From the NCBI GenBank assembly GCA_000719025.1, contig JODP01000004.1:372001-436000 (forward strand): a stretch of DNA of 64,000 nt, in the 5' to 3' direction. The notes below the pieces were generated by a model. It was not told where the DNA came from and searched no databases. It was given only the letters and a program-made list of their open reading frames with translations. This DNA comes from Kineosporia aurantiaca JCM 3230 (GTDB lineage: Bacteria > Actinomycetota > Actinomycetes > Actinomycetales > Kineosporiaceae). Position numbers and translations under genes: made by a program. This document shows positions 17,398 through 25,764 of this stretch, one piece after another. Every line of letters begins with the position of its first letter. Positions within the stretch are counted from its first letter, which is position 1.

Positions 17398-18756
17398 ATG
17401 CCCGACATCGACGCTGCCCGAAGCGAACTGGACCTACTGGAGGAGGCTGACCGGAGGGCCCGGCTCTACACCGACGGCATTCCTGGCCGCCGGGTGTTCC
17501 CCGACGCCGAGGCACTGGCGGCGCTCGACCGGTTCGACGAGAAGCTGCCGGAACGCGGAAAGACCGACCTCGACACTCTGCGCCTGCTGGACGAGGCCGG
17601 CAGCCAGGCCACGGTCGCGTCCAACGGTCCCCGGTACTTCGGGTTCGTCGTCGGCGCGACCCTTCCGGTCGCCGCCGCGGCCGACCGCCTGGTCCTGGCC
17701 TGGGACCAGGGCGCTCTGATGCACGTGGCCTCACCGGTGGCGGCGCGGGTCGAGGCCCAGGCCGCGCGCTGGTTGCTGGAGATCCTGGACCTTCCCGCGG
17801 AAAGTGGCGTCGGATTCACCACGAGTGCCACTGCGGGCACGCTGATCGCGCTGGCTGCCGCCCGTCGCCGGCTCCTCGCCCGCGAGGGCTGGGACCTGGA
17901 CGAGCAGGGCACGGCGGGCGCGCCGGCGATCCGCATCGTGACGTCCGCGCAGATTCACGTCGTGGTGAAAAAGGCCATTCGCATCCTGGGTTTCGGTCTC
18001 GGCAACGTGGAGTTCCTGCCGGTGGACGCGTTCGGGCGCCTGGACGCGACCCAGCTTCCCGCCCTCGACCCGCGCACGATCGTCATCCTGCAGGCAGGCG
18101 AGGTGAACACCGGTGAGTTCGACCCCTTCGGACCGGTGGTCCGGGCCGCTCAGGCCGCCGGGGCCTGGGTGCATGTGGACGGCGCGTTCGGTCTCTGGGC
18201 CCGGGCCTCGAGCCGGCGGAGCCTGACCGACGGGGTGGAAGGCGCGGACAGCTGGACGACCGATGGGCACAAGTGGCTCAACACCCCTTACGACTCGGCG
18301 ATGGTGATCGTCCGGGACCGGGAAGCGCTGGCCGGGGCGATGAATTCGGATGCGGCCTACTCGATCGCGTCCGGCGACGCCCAGAAGAACCTGACCCTGG
18401 AGTTCTCCCGCCGCGCCCGGGGAGTGGCGGTCTGGGCAGCGCTGCGTTCCCTCGGACGCGACGGGGTGCGGGAACTCATCGACCGCACCAGCGACCTGGC
18501 CGTCCTGGCCGCGGACGAACTGCGGGCGAACGGCTTCGAGGTGCTCAACCGGGTAGTGATCAACCAGGTGCTGGTGCGTGGACGCACGGACGCGGAGACC
18601 GCCCAGGTCCTGCGGGCGGTGCAGGATTCGGGTGAGTTCTGGTTCGGCCCCTCGTCCTGGGAAGGACGCCCGGCCTTCCGGATCTCGGTCTCCTCCTGGC
18701 GCACTCAGGAAACGGACGTCCGCGCCCTGGTTCGGGCCATCAGTGCGGCCCGGTGA
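17398..18756 (+). CDS. PLP-dependent group II decarboxylase-like protein
   Basis: A 452-residue fold-type-I PLP enzyme of the aromatic-amino-acid/glutamate decarboxylase superfamily. The cofactor site is visible as TSATAGTLIAL (phosphate loop), VHVDGAFGLWA (Asp that pairs with the pyridine N) and TTDGHKWLN with Schiff-base Lys at about 292. It is probably cytosolic and acts on an amino acid; the substrate cannot be read from sequence. The ATG at 17398 follows GAGCAGAGGAAG. A degraded MerB-like gene starts only 4 nt after its stop, so the two were probably co-transcribed before that gene decayed. Confidence 0.88.
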   Translation: MPDIDAARSELDLLEEADRRARLYTDGIPGRRVFPDAEALAALDRFDEKLPERGKTDLDTLRLLDEAGSQATVASNGPRYFGFVVGATLPVAAAADRLVLAWDQGALMHVASPVAARVEAQAARWLLEILDLPAESGVGFTTSATAGTLIALAAARRRLLAREGWDLDEQGTAGAPAIRIVTSAQIHVVVKKAIRILGFGLGNVEFLPVDAFGRLDATQLPALDPRTIVILQAGEVNTGEFDPFGPVVRAAQAAGAWVHVDGAFGLWARASSRRSLTDGVEGADSWTTDGHKWLNTPYDSAMVIVRDREALAGAMNSDAAYSIASGDAQKNLTLEFSRRARGVAVWAALRSLGRDGVRELIDRTSDLAVLAADELRANGFEVLNRVVINQVLVRGRTDAETAQVLRAVQDSGEFWFGPSSWEGRPAFRISVSSWRTQETDVRALVRAISAAR

Positions 18757-18760
18757 CGCG

Positions 18761-19179
18761 ATGAGCAGCTTCCCCGTCGAGGAACGGGTTCGCCGGACGA
18801 TCTATGCGACGTTCGCGACCGACGGAAGAGCCCCGGCCCGGGCGGACGTGGCACAGAGCCTGGGCCTGAAGGCCGCCGAAGTCGACCTCGCCTACCCGGC
18901 CCTGGCCCACAGCCGGGACATCGTCCCCGACGATGCGGGGCGGATCGTGATGGCGCACCCGTTCGCCTCGGTCAATCTCGGCTTTTCGGTGATGGGTTCG
19001 CGCGTGCTGTGGTGGGGTGGATGCGCCTGGGACAGCTTCGCCTGGCGACGCTCTGGCGCCTGGCCTCGCACTGGTACGACGGGCGACTGGACAGTCCGTA
19101 CAGGCGGCGCGAGCCGGTGCAGGCCGCCGAGTATTTCAGGAGCGTCGGCCTGCACGGCCCGTTCTGGGGATCCAGTTGA
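18761..19179 (+). pseudogene. Remnant of a MerB-like (alkylmercury lyase family) gene: internal deletion plus frameshift
   Basis: The first frame from the ATG at 18761 encodes a winged-helix start (VEERVRRTIYATFATDG) and the hallmark IVMAHPFASVNLGF ... WWGGCAWDSFA at about residues 65-90. CAWD matches the Cys-x-x-Asp pair of the MerB active site. Directly after this, about base 19045, the homologous text moves to another frame: LATLWRLASHWYDGRLDSPY ... VGLHGPFWGSS, ending at TGA 19177-19179, which is the family's usual C-terminus. The middle part, where the second catalytic Cys belongs, is missing (an estimated 70-90 residues). The original frame runs on with noise to 19249. It is therefore a decayed gene and unlikely to be functional. 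It lies 4 nt behind the PLP decarboxylase. Confidence 0.75.
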
Positions 19180-19191
19180 TCCGCAGCGCTG

Positions 19192-19644
19192 TCAGAGGAC
19201 GCGTTCCACGCTGTATCGCAGCGTGGGCCCGCCGGGAAACTTGGTCTGACTGACGAACACCGTGGTGTTCACCCATGCGTAGCGCTCGTCGCCCGTCTCG
19301 AGGACGAACGTCGAGCGCACATAGTGGTCGGTGTAGTCGGTGACCCGGGATCCGGAAAGGGCCTGTTGAGTAGCATCGTTCATCTCGATGACGCCGTTGC
19401 CCCGGATGTAGATGACGGCTCCGTCCTCGGTCTGGATGACGTATCGGATGTCGGCCCGGGCGTAGCCGTCCGGGCCGACCGTCAGCCAGTCGCCGCCACC
19501 CGGGATCAGCGTCCCCCGGATCCGTTCGCCACGGACCTGACCACCGGCGGCGGAGACGAAGCGCCGGAAACCCGCCGGGCCGGAGCCGATATCGCTGACC
19601 TCGCCGATCTGGACGTCAAGGTCGAACTCGTGCTGAAGCTGCAT
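19192..19644 (-). CDS. DUF3237 family protein
   Basis: A 150-residue small beta-barrel-type protein of the DUF3237 family (MQLQHEFDLDVQIGEV, GTLIPGGGDWLTVGPDGYARADIRY, TTVFVSQTKFPGGPTLRY). The biochemical role of the family is not known. The ATG at 19644 was chosen because it follows AAAGGG and begins the conserved domain; the frame stays open upstream to 19695. It is 73 bp downstream of the CGNR regulator gene on the same strand. The gap between them contains the octamer CATAAGCG, which also occurs upstream of the regulator, suggesting joint control. It converges on the MerB-like remnant. Confidence 0.8.
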   Translation of the reverse strand: MQLQHEFDLDVQIGEVSDIGSGPAGFRRFVSAAGGQVRGERIRGTLIPGGGDWLTVGPDGYARADIRYVIQTEDGAVIYIRGNGVIEMNDATQQALSGSRVTDYTDHYVRSTFVLETGDERYAWVNTTVFVSQTKFPGGPTLRYSVERVL

Positions 19645-19692
19645 GACAGAAGCCCTTTCTCGGATCGGCGGCCCGCGCCACCGACCCGAGAA

Positions 19693-19717
19693 CATAAGCG
19701 TTTGGCTTTTGCCTATG
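19693..19717. promoter_or_regulatory. Possible operator with octamer CATAAGCG upstream of DUF3237 gene
   Basis: An imperfect inverted repeat: CATAAGC on one side and CCTATG on the other, about 12 nt apart. The octamer CATAAGCG recurs in reverse at 20347-20354, upstream of the adjacent CGNR regulator. It is a candidate binding site for that regulator; it rests on two copies only. Confidence 0.35.
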
Positions 19718-20302
19718 TCAAGACTTCACCGGGGAAACCCTCCGCCGGGCCCGAGAAGCCCTCAGGTTGGCCGCGTTCCCACAGATCAGGGTGTCGTGCC
19801 AAACCCCGCTGTGGTTCCGGGACCGGTCGTAGAACGCCACCCGGCAGGCCTGGTCCTGGCAGACCTTGAGGCGACGCCAGTCGTCGACGAGCTGGGCCCT
19901 GAGCATCTCCAGGGCGATGGCCGAGCGCACGACCGCGACCCCGCTCCCTCGAGAGGCGGCCTGGACCAACCCGTCCGGCCCGATCTCGAGCTGGACCGTC
20001 GCCCGGCCGAGAGGTTTCTCCCGACCCGGTGCCTCCCCAGCTGCTCGTGCGTAGAGCGCCTCCTTGATCTCCTCACGGAGCCTGCGCAGCTGGGCCGCAT
20101 CGTGATCGTCGAGGTCCTGGCGATCGCCTTCCGCTTCCGGCCCCCACTCGGCGCTCGCCTCGCGCCACCAGTCCCGCGCGCCGGCCCCGTCGGCCAACCG
20201 GTCTCCGGCCGGACCGCCGGCGGTGTTCAGGAAGTCCTGGACCAGGGCCAGTCCCGCCGGTGCGACCGCCACTCCCTGACGTTCCGTCGATGACCAAGGC
20301 AT
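19718..20302 (-). CDS. CGNR zinc-finger / ABATE-type putative regulator
   Basis: A 194-residue protein. The N-terminal part (FLNTAGGPAGDRLADGAGA, then LREEIKEALYARAAG) resembles the ABATE stress-response domain. The C-terminal part is a CGNR zinc finger: KVCQDQACRVAFYDRSRNHS then WHDTLICGNAANLRASRARRR, giving CxxxxC and CGN ligands. Such proteins are thought to bind DNA and often sit next to small oxidoreductase genes. It is divergent from the MDR operon at 20460 (157-bp gap) and upstream of the DUF3237 gene. A reverse copy of CATAAGCG lies at 20347-20354 in front of it. Function as a regulator is inferred from the zinc finger. Confidence 0.85.
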   Translation of the reverse strand: MPWSSTERQGVAVAPAGLALVQDFLNTAGGPAGDRLADGAGARDWWREASAEWGPEAEGDRQDLDDHDAAQLRRLREEIKEALYARAAGEAPGREKPLGRATVQLEIGPDGLVQAASRGSGVAVVRSAIALEMLRAQLVDDWRRLKVCQDQACRVAFYDRSRNHSGVWHDTLICGNAANLRASRARRRVSPVKS

Positions 20303-20459
20303 CCGCCGATGCTACCGCCCCCGCCTCCTGAAGTGACAGGACCGTTCGCTTATGGCTTCGGTCGTTAAACCCGGACAGCTCATTGTTTTGACATGACCTA
20401 AGCTGTTACGGTTCTGTCGATGCGGGCGGCCGCCGAGCCGCCCGCCCGAAGGAGTCGAG

Positions 20460-21455
20460 ATGAAATCCATCCAGTTCACGGCCTATGGCGAGGCGAACGC
20501 CTTCCGCCTGGCCGATGCCCCGGAGCCGCAGGCCGGTCCGGGTCGGGTCGTGGTCGCCCTGGAGGCGGCCCCGCTCAACCCGTCGGACTTCATGGTGAGC
20601 GACGGCCACTACCCGTTCCGACCCGAGCTTCCGGCTCCGATGGGATCCGAGGCGGTCGGACGCGTCCTGACCGTCGGGCCGCAGGTACCCGACGTCCAGC
20701 CGGGCGACCGGGTGCTGGTCCTGCCCAGCGGAGTCCCGAACACCTGGCAAGAGCGGTTCACCGCGTCGGCCGACCGGGTCGTCGTCGTCCCGGCCACCGG
20801 CGACCCGGTCCAACTGGCCACGGTGGGCATCAACGCAGCGACCGCGTACCTGCTCCTGCGGGGCACGACGCCGAACTCGGGCGCCTGGGTGGCCGTCACG
20901 GCCGGGAATTCCGACGTCGCCGCGTATGTCTACGCGCTGGCCCAGCGCGAAGGTCTGCGAACCATGGGGGTGGTCCGCAGTGAGGACGCCGCCGCCGCGG
21001 CTCGCAAGGCCGGGGCCGACGAGGTCGTCCTGGCCGGCGAGGGGCTGGCCGACCGGGTGCGCTCCGTGCTCGGGACCGACCAGCTCAGCCTGGTCCTGGA
21101 CGGGGTGGGCGGCCCCTCGGTGGGCGAGCTCGCGGCCCTCGCCGAGGTCGAGGCGCACGTGATCAGTTACTCCGCCCTCAGCGGCCAGCCGGTTGCCGTG
21201 CACCCGATGCACCTGAACTTCAAGAACCTGCACGTCGACGGGTTCTGGCTGAACAACTGGCTGGAGCGCACTCCGCAGGCCGAGATCATCGCCGTCTACT
21301 CACGCCTCGCGCGCCTCGCGGCCGACGGTGAGCTTCCGAGCCCGGTCGACAGCACCTACGCCCTGAACGATTTCGATGCCGCGATCCGCCGCGCCCGCAG
21401 TAGTGGCCGCAACGGCAAGGTGTTCTTCGTCGCCGGCCAGGAGGCCCGTTCATGA
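20460..21455 (+). CDS. Zinc-independent MDR-family oxidoreductase (MECR/QOR-like)
   Basis: A 331-residue medium-chain dehydrogenase/reductase with a GroES-like domain (PLNPSDFMVSDGHYPF) and a Rossmann domain (WVAVTAGNSDVAAYVYALAQ). The NPSD/NPSDF form and the lack of zinc-ligand cysteines place it near the mitochondrial enoyl-reductase/quinone-reductase group. The usual GxGxxG is altered to TAGNSDVAA, as in that group. It is NADPH-dependent by family and cytosolic; the substrate is unknown. It begins a three-gene plus operon (next gene overlaps by 4 nt) and is divergent from the CGNR regulator. Confidence 0.87.
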   Translation: MKSIQFTAYGEANAFRLADAPEPQAGPGRVVVALEAAPLNPSDFMVSDGHYPFRPELPAPMGSEAVGRVLTVGPQVPDVQPGDRVLVLPSGVPNTWQERFTASADRVVVVPATGDPVQLATVGINAATAYLLLRGTTPNSGAWVAVTAGNSDVAAYVYALAQREGLRTMGVVRSEDAAAAARKAGADEVVLAGEGLADRVRSVLGTDQLSLVLDGVGGPSVGELAALAEVEAHVISYSALSGQPVAVHPMHLNFKNLHVDGFWLNNWLERTPQAEIIAVYSRLARLAADGELPSPVDSTYALNDFDAAIRRARSSGRNGKVFFVAGQEARS

Positions 21456-22465
21456 GGACCGTTGAGATCCGGACCATCGACGGCAGCCCGCGCCTGGTCA
21501 CCACCGAGCAGCCCGACCCGGGACCACCGGCCGCCCATCAGCTGCGGGTTCGCGTCACCGCCAGTTCCGTGAACTACCACGACAGCCTGATCGCGCGGGG
21601 ACTGGCGCCCAGCCCCGAGGGGTTCGTGCCGATGGCCGACGCGGCGGGCATCGTGGAAGCCGTCGGGTCGGAGGTCAGCGGCTTCCACGCCGGGGATCGG
21701 GTCATCTCCCGGTTCTTCCCGACCTGGCACGACGGCCCCAATCCGCCCGTAGCGGGCTTCGGCACCTCCCCCGGCATCGGTCTGCCCGGGTACGCCCGTG
21801 ACATTGCGATCGTCCCGGCGCAGCAGGTGTCGCACGCGCCTAGCAACTGGACCGACGCCGAGGCGGCCACCCTGCCCGTCGCCGGGATGACCGCCTGGCG
21901 GGCCCTGGTCGTGGAAGGCCGGATCAAGCCGGGCGACTCGGTCCTGGTGCTGGGCACCGGCGGAGTCTCCGTCTACGGCCTACAGCTGGCCAAGCACCTC
22001 GGCGCAACCGTCATCGCCACCTCCTCTTCGGACGAGAAGCTCGCCCGGGTGAAGGACCTGGGTGCCGACGTGACGATCAACTACCGGACGACCCCCGCGT
22101 GGGGTGACGCGGTTCTGGAGGCCACCCAGGGTCTCGGGGTCGACCACGTCATCGAGATCGGTGGCGCCGGCACGCTGGCCCAGTCGATCCGGGCCGTGCG
22201 ACCGGGCGGCCAGATCACCCTCCTCGGAACCCTCACCGGGCTTTCCGGCGAGATCCCTACCGGGGAACTCAACCTGAAGCAGGCCCACCTGCACGGCGCG
22301 ATCGTCGGGCACCGGCGGCAACAGGACGACCTGGTGCGGGCGATCGAGGCCCAGGACGCGTTCCGTCCGGTGATCGACCGCACCTACACGCTCGACGAAC
22401 TCGACGAGGCCATCGTCTTCTTCGCCACTGGAAAGCATTTCGGCAAGATCTCCGTCACCTTCTGA
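21452..22465 (+). CDS. MDR-family NAD(P)-dependent alcohol dehydrogenase-like protein
   Basis: A 337-residue MDR enzyme. The GroES-like N-terminal domain (SSVNYHDSLIARG) lacks the structural and catalytic zinc cysteines, so it is a zinc-free oxidoreductase. The Rossmann motif is VLVLGTGGVSVYGLQLAKHLG and the C-terminal signature is HFGKISVTF. Such proteins are often annotated zinc-dependent ADH but reduce alpha,beta-unsaturated carbonyls or quinones. It overlaps the preceding MDR gene by 4 nt (ATGA) and is followed after 63 bp by an SDR, so the three redox enzymes probably act together on one carbonyl/alcohol substrate. Confidence 0.87.
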   Translation: MRTVEIRTIDGSPRLVTTEQPDPGPPAAHQLRVRVTASSVNYHDSLIARGLAPSPEGFVPMADAAGIVEAVGSEVSGFHAGDRVISRFFPTWHDGPNPPVAGFGTSPGIGLPGYARDIAIVPAQQVSHAPSNWTDAEAATLPVAGMTAWRALVVEGRIKPGDSVLVLGTGGVSVYGLQLAKHLGATVIATSSSDEKLARVKDLGADVTINYRTTPAWGDAVLEATQGLGVDHVIEIGGAGTLAQSIRAVRPGGQITLLGTLTGLSGEIPTGELNLKQAHLHGAIVGHRRQQDDLVRAIEAQDAFRPVIDRTYTLDELDEAIVFFATGKHFGKISVTF

Positions 22466-22528
22466 CGACGCACCCCCTCCCCCATCGACAAGGCGGCCCG
22501 CTCAGCGCCGGCCGGAACGGAGAAAGAC

Positions 22529-23311
22529 ATGTCTGCCAACGGAACCGTCCAGTTCGACTTCAAGGACCGGGTGGTCCTGGTCACCGGCGGCGGTAGCGGA
22601 ATCGGCCGGGCGATCACCGAGGACTTCGCCCGGGCCGGCGCCACCGTCGTCATCGCCGGCCGCGACCAGGCCCGCCTGGAGCGGGTGACCAAGGAGATCG
22701 GCGGCCGCGTGCAGGCGATAGCCACCGATATCGGCGACGCCGGGGCCGTCGACGATCTGGTCACCACGATCATCGAGCAGCACGGGCACCTCGACGTGGT
22801 GGTGAGCAATGCCGCGGGGTTCGTCCCGGGCGACATCACCGATGTCTCCCGAGCGGACTGGGAGCGCATGCGCCAGACCAATATCGACGGATTCTTCTAC
22901 CTCGCCCAGAAGACGCTGCCGCTGCTGGCCCGGTCCGGCGGGAACCTGGTCGCCACATCGAGTGTGTCGGGGCTGCGGGGAGACTGGAGCCAGTCGGCGT
23001 ACAACGCCACCAAGGGCGCCGTATCCCTGTTCGTTCAGTCGCTCGCCCTCGACTGGGGCGGACGTGGTGTGCGGATCAACGCAGTCGCTCCCTCCATCAC
23101 GAACACCGAACCGGTTTCCGGAGTGACCCAGAACGCCGACCTGAAAGCCCAGTTCGAACACCGGGTGGCCCTGGGCCGGGTGGCCGAGCCGGAGGACATC
23201 TCCCCGGTTGTGCTGTTCCTCGCCTCGGACGCCGCGCGATACGTCAACGGGGTGATCCTGCCCGTCGACGGGGGAACGACCGCGTCCACCGGCCAGGCCC
23301 GCCCGCAGTAG
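22529..23311 (+). CDS. Short-chain dehydrogenase/reductase
   Basis: A 260-residue classical SDR. The cofactor motif is VTGGGSGIGRA, the NAAG-type motif is VVSNAAGF, and the catalytic residues are Ser145 in SSVSG plus Tyr158 and Lys162 in QSAYNATKG. PG/TNTEPVS and ILPVDGG complete the fold. It is a cytosolic NAD(P)-dependent oxidoreductase with unknown substrate. It starts at an ATG after GGAGAAAG and is the third gene of the 20460-23311 operon. It converges on an HxlR regulator gene. Confidence 0.92.
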   Translation: MSANGTVQFDFKDRVVLVTGGGSGIGRAITEDFARAGATVVIAGRDQARLERVTKEIGGRVQAIATDIGDAGAVDDLVTTIIEQHGHLDVVVSNAAGFVPGDITDVSRADWERMRQTNIDGFFYLAQKTLPLLARSGGNLVATSSVSGLRGDWSQSAYNATKGAVSLFVQSLALDWGGRGVRINAVAPSITNTEPVSGVTQNADLKAQFEHRVALGRVAEPEDISPVVLFLASDAARYVNGVILPVDGGTTASTGQARPQ

Positions 23312-23380
23312 GCCTCGAGCGGCTCCCCGCGGCCGGAACCCCTTCGACCTGGTCCTGCTGACCCGTCCAGAACCCGGGGT

Positions 23381-23848
23381 TCAGATGCCGGTCACGTCCG
23401 AGCGGTGCAGGTCCCGCTCGGACGTGACCTCGTCCGGACGCAGTTCCTCGCCGCAGGCCCGGCACACCACCGCGGTTCTGAGCTGATGCCCGCAGTGGTG
23501 GGTGAAGGCCACGACATTCTCGGGGTCGTCCCGGACCGCGGTGTCGCCCCAGTCGCGGATGGCGTGCAGAATCCCGAACAACTCGCCGCCGGTCGGAGTC
23601 AGGTAGTACTCGTACCGCTTCGGCCGCTCGCTGTACAGCACCCGCCCCACCAGCCCGGCCTCCTCCAGTTGCCGCAGACGCTCGGCCAGGATGTCCCGCG
23701 GGGCCCCGGTGCCGTGCACGATCTCGTCGAAACGATGCTGGCCGAAGGTCAGTTCCCGGATCGCCAGGAGAGACCACTTCGCACCGAGGACCTGCATGGC
23801 CTGCTCGATCGAGCAGACCCGGGGGTCGGGCACTCGGGCGGATCTCAT
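23381..23848 (-). CDS. HxlR-family regulator with C-terminal Cys cluster
   Basis: A 155-residue winged-helix protein. The HxlR domain covers about residues 10-105: MQVLGAKWSLLAIRELTFG, then RDILAERLRQLEEAGLV and YYLTPTGGELFGIL. A C-terminal tail contains HHCGHQLRTAVVCRACGEEL, whose three cysteines and histidines could bind a metal or sense redox state (inference). It lies 87 bp downstream of the AKR gene on the same strand and converges on the SDR. It is the only one of the five HxlR-type genes here with no NCAANYCAG palindrome upstream. Confidence 0.9.
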   Translation of the reverse strand: MRSARVPDPRVCSIEQAMQVLGAKWSLLAIRELTFGQHRFDEIVHGTGAPRDILAERLRQLEEAGLVGRVLYSERPKRYEYYLTPTGGELFGILHAIRDWGDTAVRDDPENVVAFTHHCGHQLRTAVVCRACGEELRPDEVTSERDLHRSDVTGI

Positions 23849-23935
23849 CCGGGAACCGTAACTCCGGCTTCAGCGGATTGGCAATTCCACTCCACCCGAC
23901 GATGACTCAGCCGCAGCGCCCCCGTCAGGACCGGC

Positions 23936-24991
23936 CTAAGCCCGGTCCGCCAGGTGAAACCGGAAGTTGCCCAATTGGCCGCCCAGCACGGTGTCGCGCA
24001 CTTCGCGGGCCCCGTCGTGCGGGATCCCCAGAACCGGAGCACTGACCGCATCCAGTCGCCGGTAGTGCTCCTCGTCGAGGTCCACGGTCAGGGCCCGGAG
24101 GTAGGCGTCCAGCTGGTCCTTGGTCCGGGGACCGATGATCGGGACGACCGCGGTGGCGGATCGGCGCCCGCGTTCCAGCAGCCACCCGATCGCCAGGACG
24201 GCGGGATCGGTCCCGGTCTCCTTCGCGATGCTCAGGAGCACGTCCAGGATCGCCGTCTTCTGGGCCGAGTCCTCCCGCTGGATGATCGAATTCAGGGTGC
24301 TGAGCCGGCCCTCGCTGCTCGAGCGGTATTTCCCGGTGAGCAGACCACCACCCAGCGGTGAATACATCGCCGCCCCGAGCCCGAGGTGGTCGGCCATCGG
24401 CAGCAGGTCCCGCTCGCCGTCCCGGGCCGCGAGGCTGTACTCGAACTGGGTGGCGATGATCGGCGTGCGGGCGAATCCCGCGGCGCCCTGCACGGCGAGC
24501 GCCACCTGCCAGGCCGGGAAGTTGGAAAGACCACCGTGCAGGATCTTTCCGGCCCGCACCAGGTCGTCGAGGGCCTCGACGATCTCGTCGAGCGGAGTGA
24601 CGAAGTCGGGGGCGTGCACCCAGTACAGATCCAGGTAGTCGGTGTTCAGGCGCTTGAGGCTCAGCTCGATCGCCGACCGCAGGGTCTTGCGGCTGTTCCC
24701 GGTCTTGCTGACCCCGGCCTGCCCGGCCGTGCCGAAGGTGAACTTGCTGGCCAGCGTGAAGTGGTCGCGGTCGGCGGCGAGCAGCGGGGCGAGATAGGTC
24801 TCGGACTCCCCCCGCTGGTAGGTGTCGGCGGTGTCGATGAAGGTGCCACCGGCATCGGCGAAGTCGGTGAAGATCCGGGCGGAGGTCTTCTCATCCGCCC
24901 CGGTGGCCCACTTGGTGCCGAAGTTCGAAGTCCCGAGGGCGATCTCGGAGACCCGTAGGCCGGTTCGGCGGCCGAAGGTGGTGTAGCGCAT
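23936..24991 (-). CDS. Aldo/keto reductase
   Basis: A 351-residue AKR (TIM barrel, NADPH-dependent). The catalytic tetrad is visible as Asp53 and Tyr58 (FIDTADTYQRGES), Lys83 (LASKF) and His126 (LYWVHAPDF). The C-terminus carries the VVPIIGPRTKDQLDAYL cofactor-loop region. The type resembles YajO/YccK-like proteins that reduce small aldehydes; the substrate is unknown. It starts at ATG 24991 and follows the alpha/beta hydrolase gene at 25035 by 43 bp, so it may be the last enzyme gene of the minus operon starting at 27461. Confidence 0.92.
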   Translation of the reverse strand: MRYTTFGRRTGLRVSEIALGTSNFGTKWATGADEKTSARIFTDFADAGGTFIDTADTYQRGESETYLAPLLAADRDHFTLASKFTFGTAGQAGVSKTGNSRKTLRSAIELSLKRLNTDYLDLYWVHAPDFVTPLDEIVEALDDLVRAGKILHGGLSNFPAWQVALAVQGAAGFARTPIIATQFEYSLAARDGERDLLPMADHLGLGAAMYSPLGGGLLTGKYRSSSEGRLSTLNSIIQREDSAQKTAILDVLLSIAKETGTDPAVLAIGWLLERGRRSATAVVPIIGPRTKDQLDAYLRALTVDLDEEHYRRLDAVSAPVLGIPHDGAREVRDTVLGGQLGNFRFHLADRA

Positions 24992-25034
24992 AATTTTCCC
25001 CGATCAGTTCGGTCCAGTGGGGCGGAACGATCTT

Positions 25035-25739
25035 TCAGGCCAGGGAACGCACGGCGGCGGTGATGACCGCCGCGACGTCGCCCGGTCGGGAGACGGCGAT
25101 ACTGTGCGATCCGCCCTCGATCTCGGTCGCGGTGGCCCCGATCTTCTTGGCCGTGTCCCGCTGGTAGTCGGGGTTGATCGCGTTGTCAGCGGTGCCGAAC
25201 ACCCACCAGGAGGGAATCCGGCGCCAGGCCGGTTCCACGGCGAGCGGCTCGCCGAGGGCGAGGGCGGCGACGGGACGCTGGTTGACCGCGCCGAGGGCGG
25301 CCTGGTCCTCCGGGAGGTCCCCGGCGAAGACGCTTCGGTAACGTCCGGCGTCGATGGTGAACTCGGGCAGGTCGCTTCCGGGGTAGTTCCAGGGACGCAG
25401 CGCCGAGATGAGCTCGGGTTCGGGGTAGCTGCTGGTGGAGGTCTGCGCGCTCTCGCCCTGGTCGAGACCGAACGCCCCGACCAGAACCAGGGCCTTGACG
25501 TTGGCGGCCGCGCTCGCGGCGTAGGTGGCGACCGCACCGCCGTAGCTGTGGCCGACCAGCACCACGTCATCCTTGGTCTGGGCCAGGACGCTGGCGATGT
25601 ACTCGCCGTCCGCGGTGAGCCCACGCAGGGGGTTGGGTTCGGTACGCGCCCGGATGCCCTCCTGCTGCAGGTGGGTGATGACGTTGTTCCAGGATGATCC
25701 GTCGGCGAAGGCGCCGTGGATCAGCACAACGGTGGTCAT
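25035..25739 (-). CDS. Alpha/beta-fold hydrolase (small esterase type)
   Basis: A 234-residue alpha/beta hydrolase. It begins at the oxyanion strand TTVVLIHGAFADGSSWNN; the nucleophile elbow is LVGHSYGGAV (Ser65). The acid and His are likely in WVFGTADNAINP and EIEGGSHSIAVS. This N-terminal HGAFADGSSW form is common in actinobacterial alpha/beta hydrolases related to EstC and aryl or lactone esterases. The open frame extends far upstream to 26177, but that part is antisense to the neighbouring crotonase-fold gene; ATG 25739 follows GAGAGGAACC. It is co-directional with that gene, 25 bp apart. Confidence 0.88.
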   Translation of the reverse strand: MTTVVLIHGAFADGSSWNNVITHLQQEGIRARTEPNPLRGLTADGEYIASVLAQTKDDVVLVGHSYGGAVATYAASAAANVKALVLVGAFGLDQGESAQTSTSSYPEPELISALRPWNYPGSDLPEFTIDAGRYRSVFAGDLPEDQAALGAVNQRPVAALALGEPLAVEPAWRRIPSWWVFGTADNAINPDYQRDTAKKIGATATEIEGGSHSIAVSRPGDVAAVITAAVRSLA

Positions 25740-25764
25740 GGTGGTTCCTCTCGATCGGTTCGGG

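Noticed and set aside
20388..20412. TTGACA followed by TACGGT before the MDR operon as a sigma-70-type promoter
   Set aside because: The spacer is only 13 bp, too short for a normal promoter; left unannotated.
23864..23893. GGATTGG/CAATTCC repeat upstream of the Cys-cluster HxlR gene as an eighth 9-5-9 site
   Set aside because: The two 7-bp arms are adjacent with no 5-bp spacer and lack the CAG ends, so it does not fit the family.
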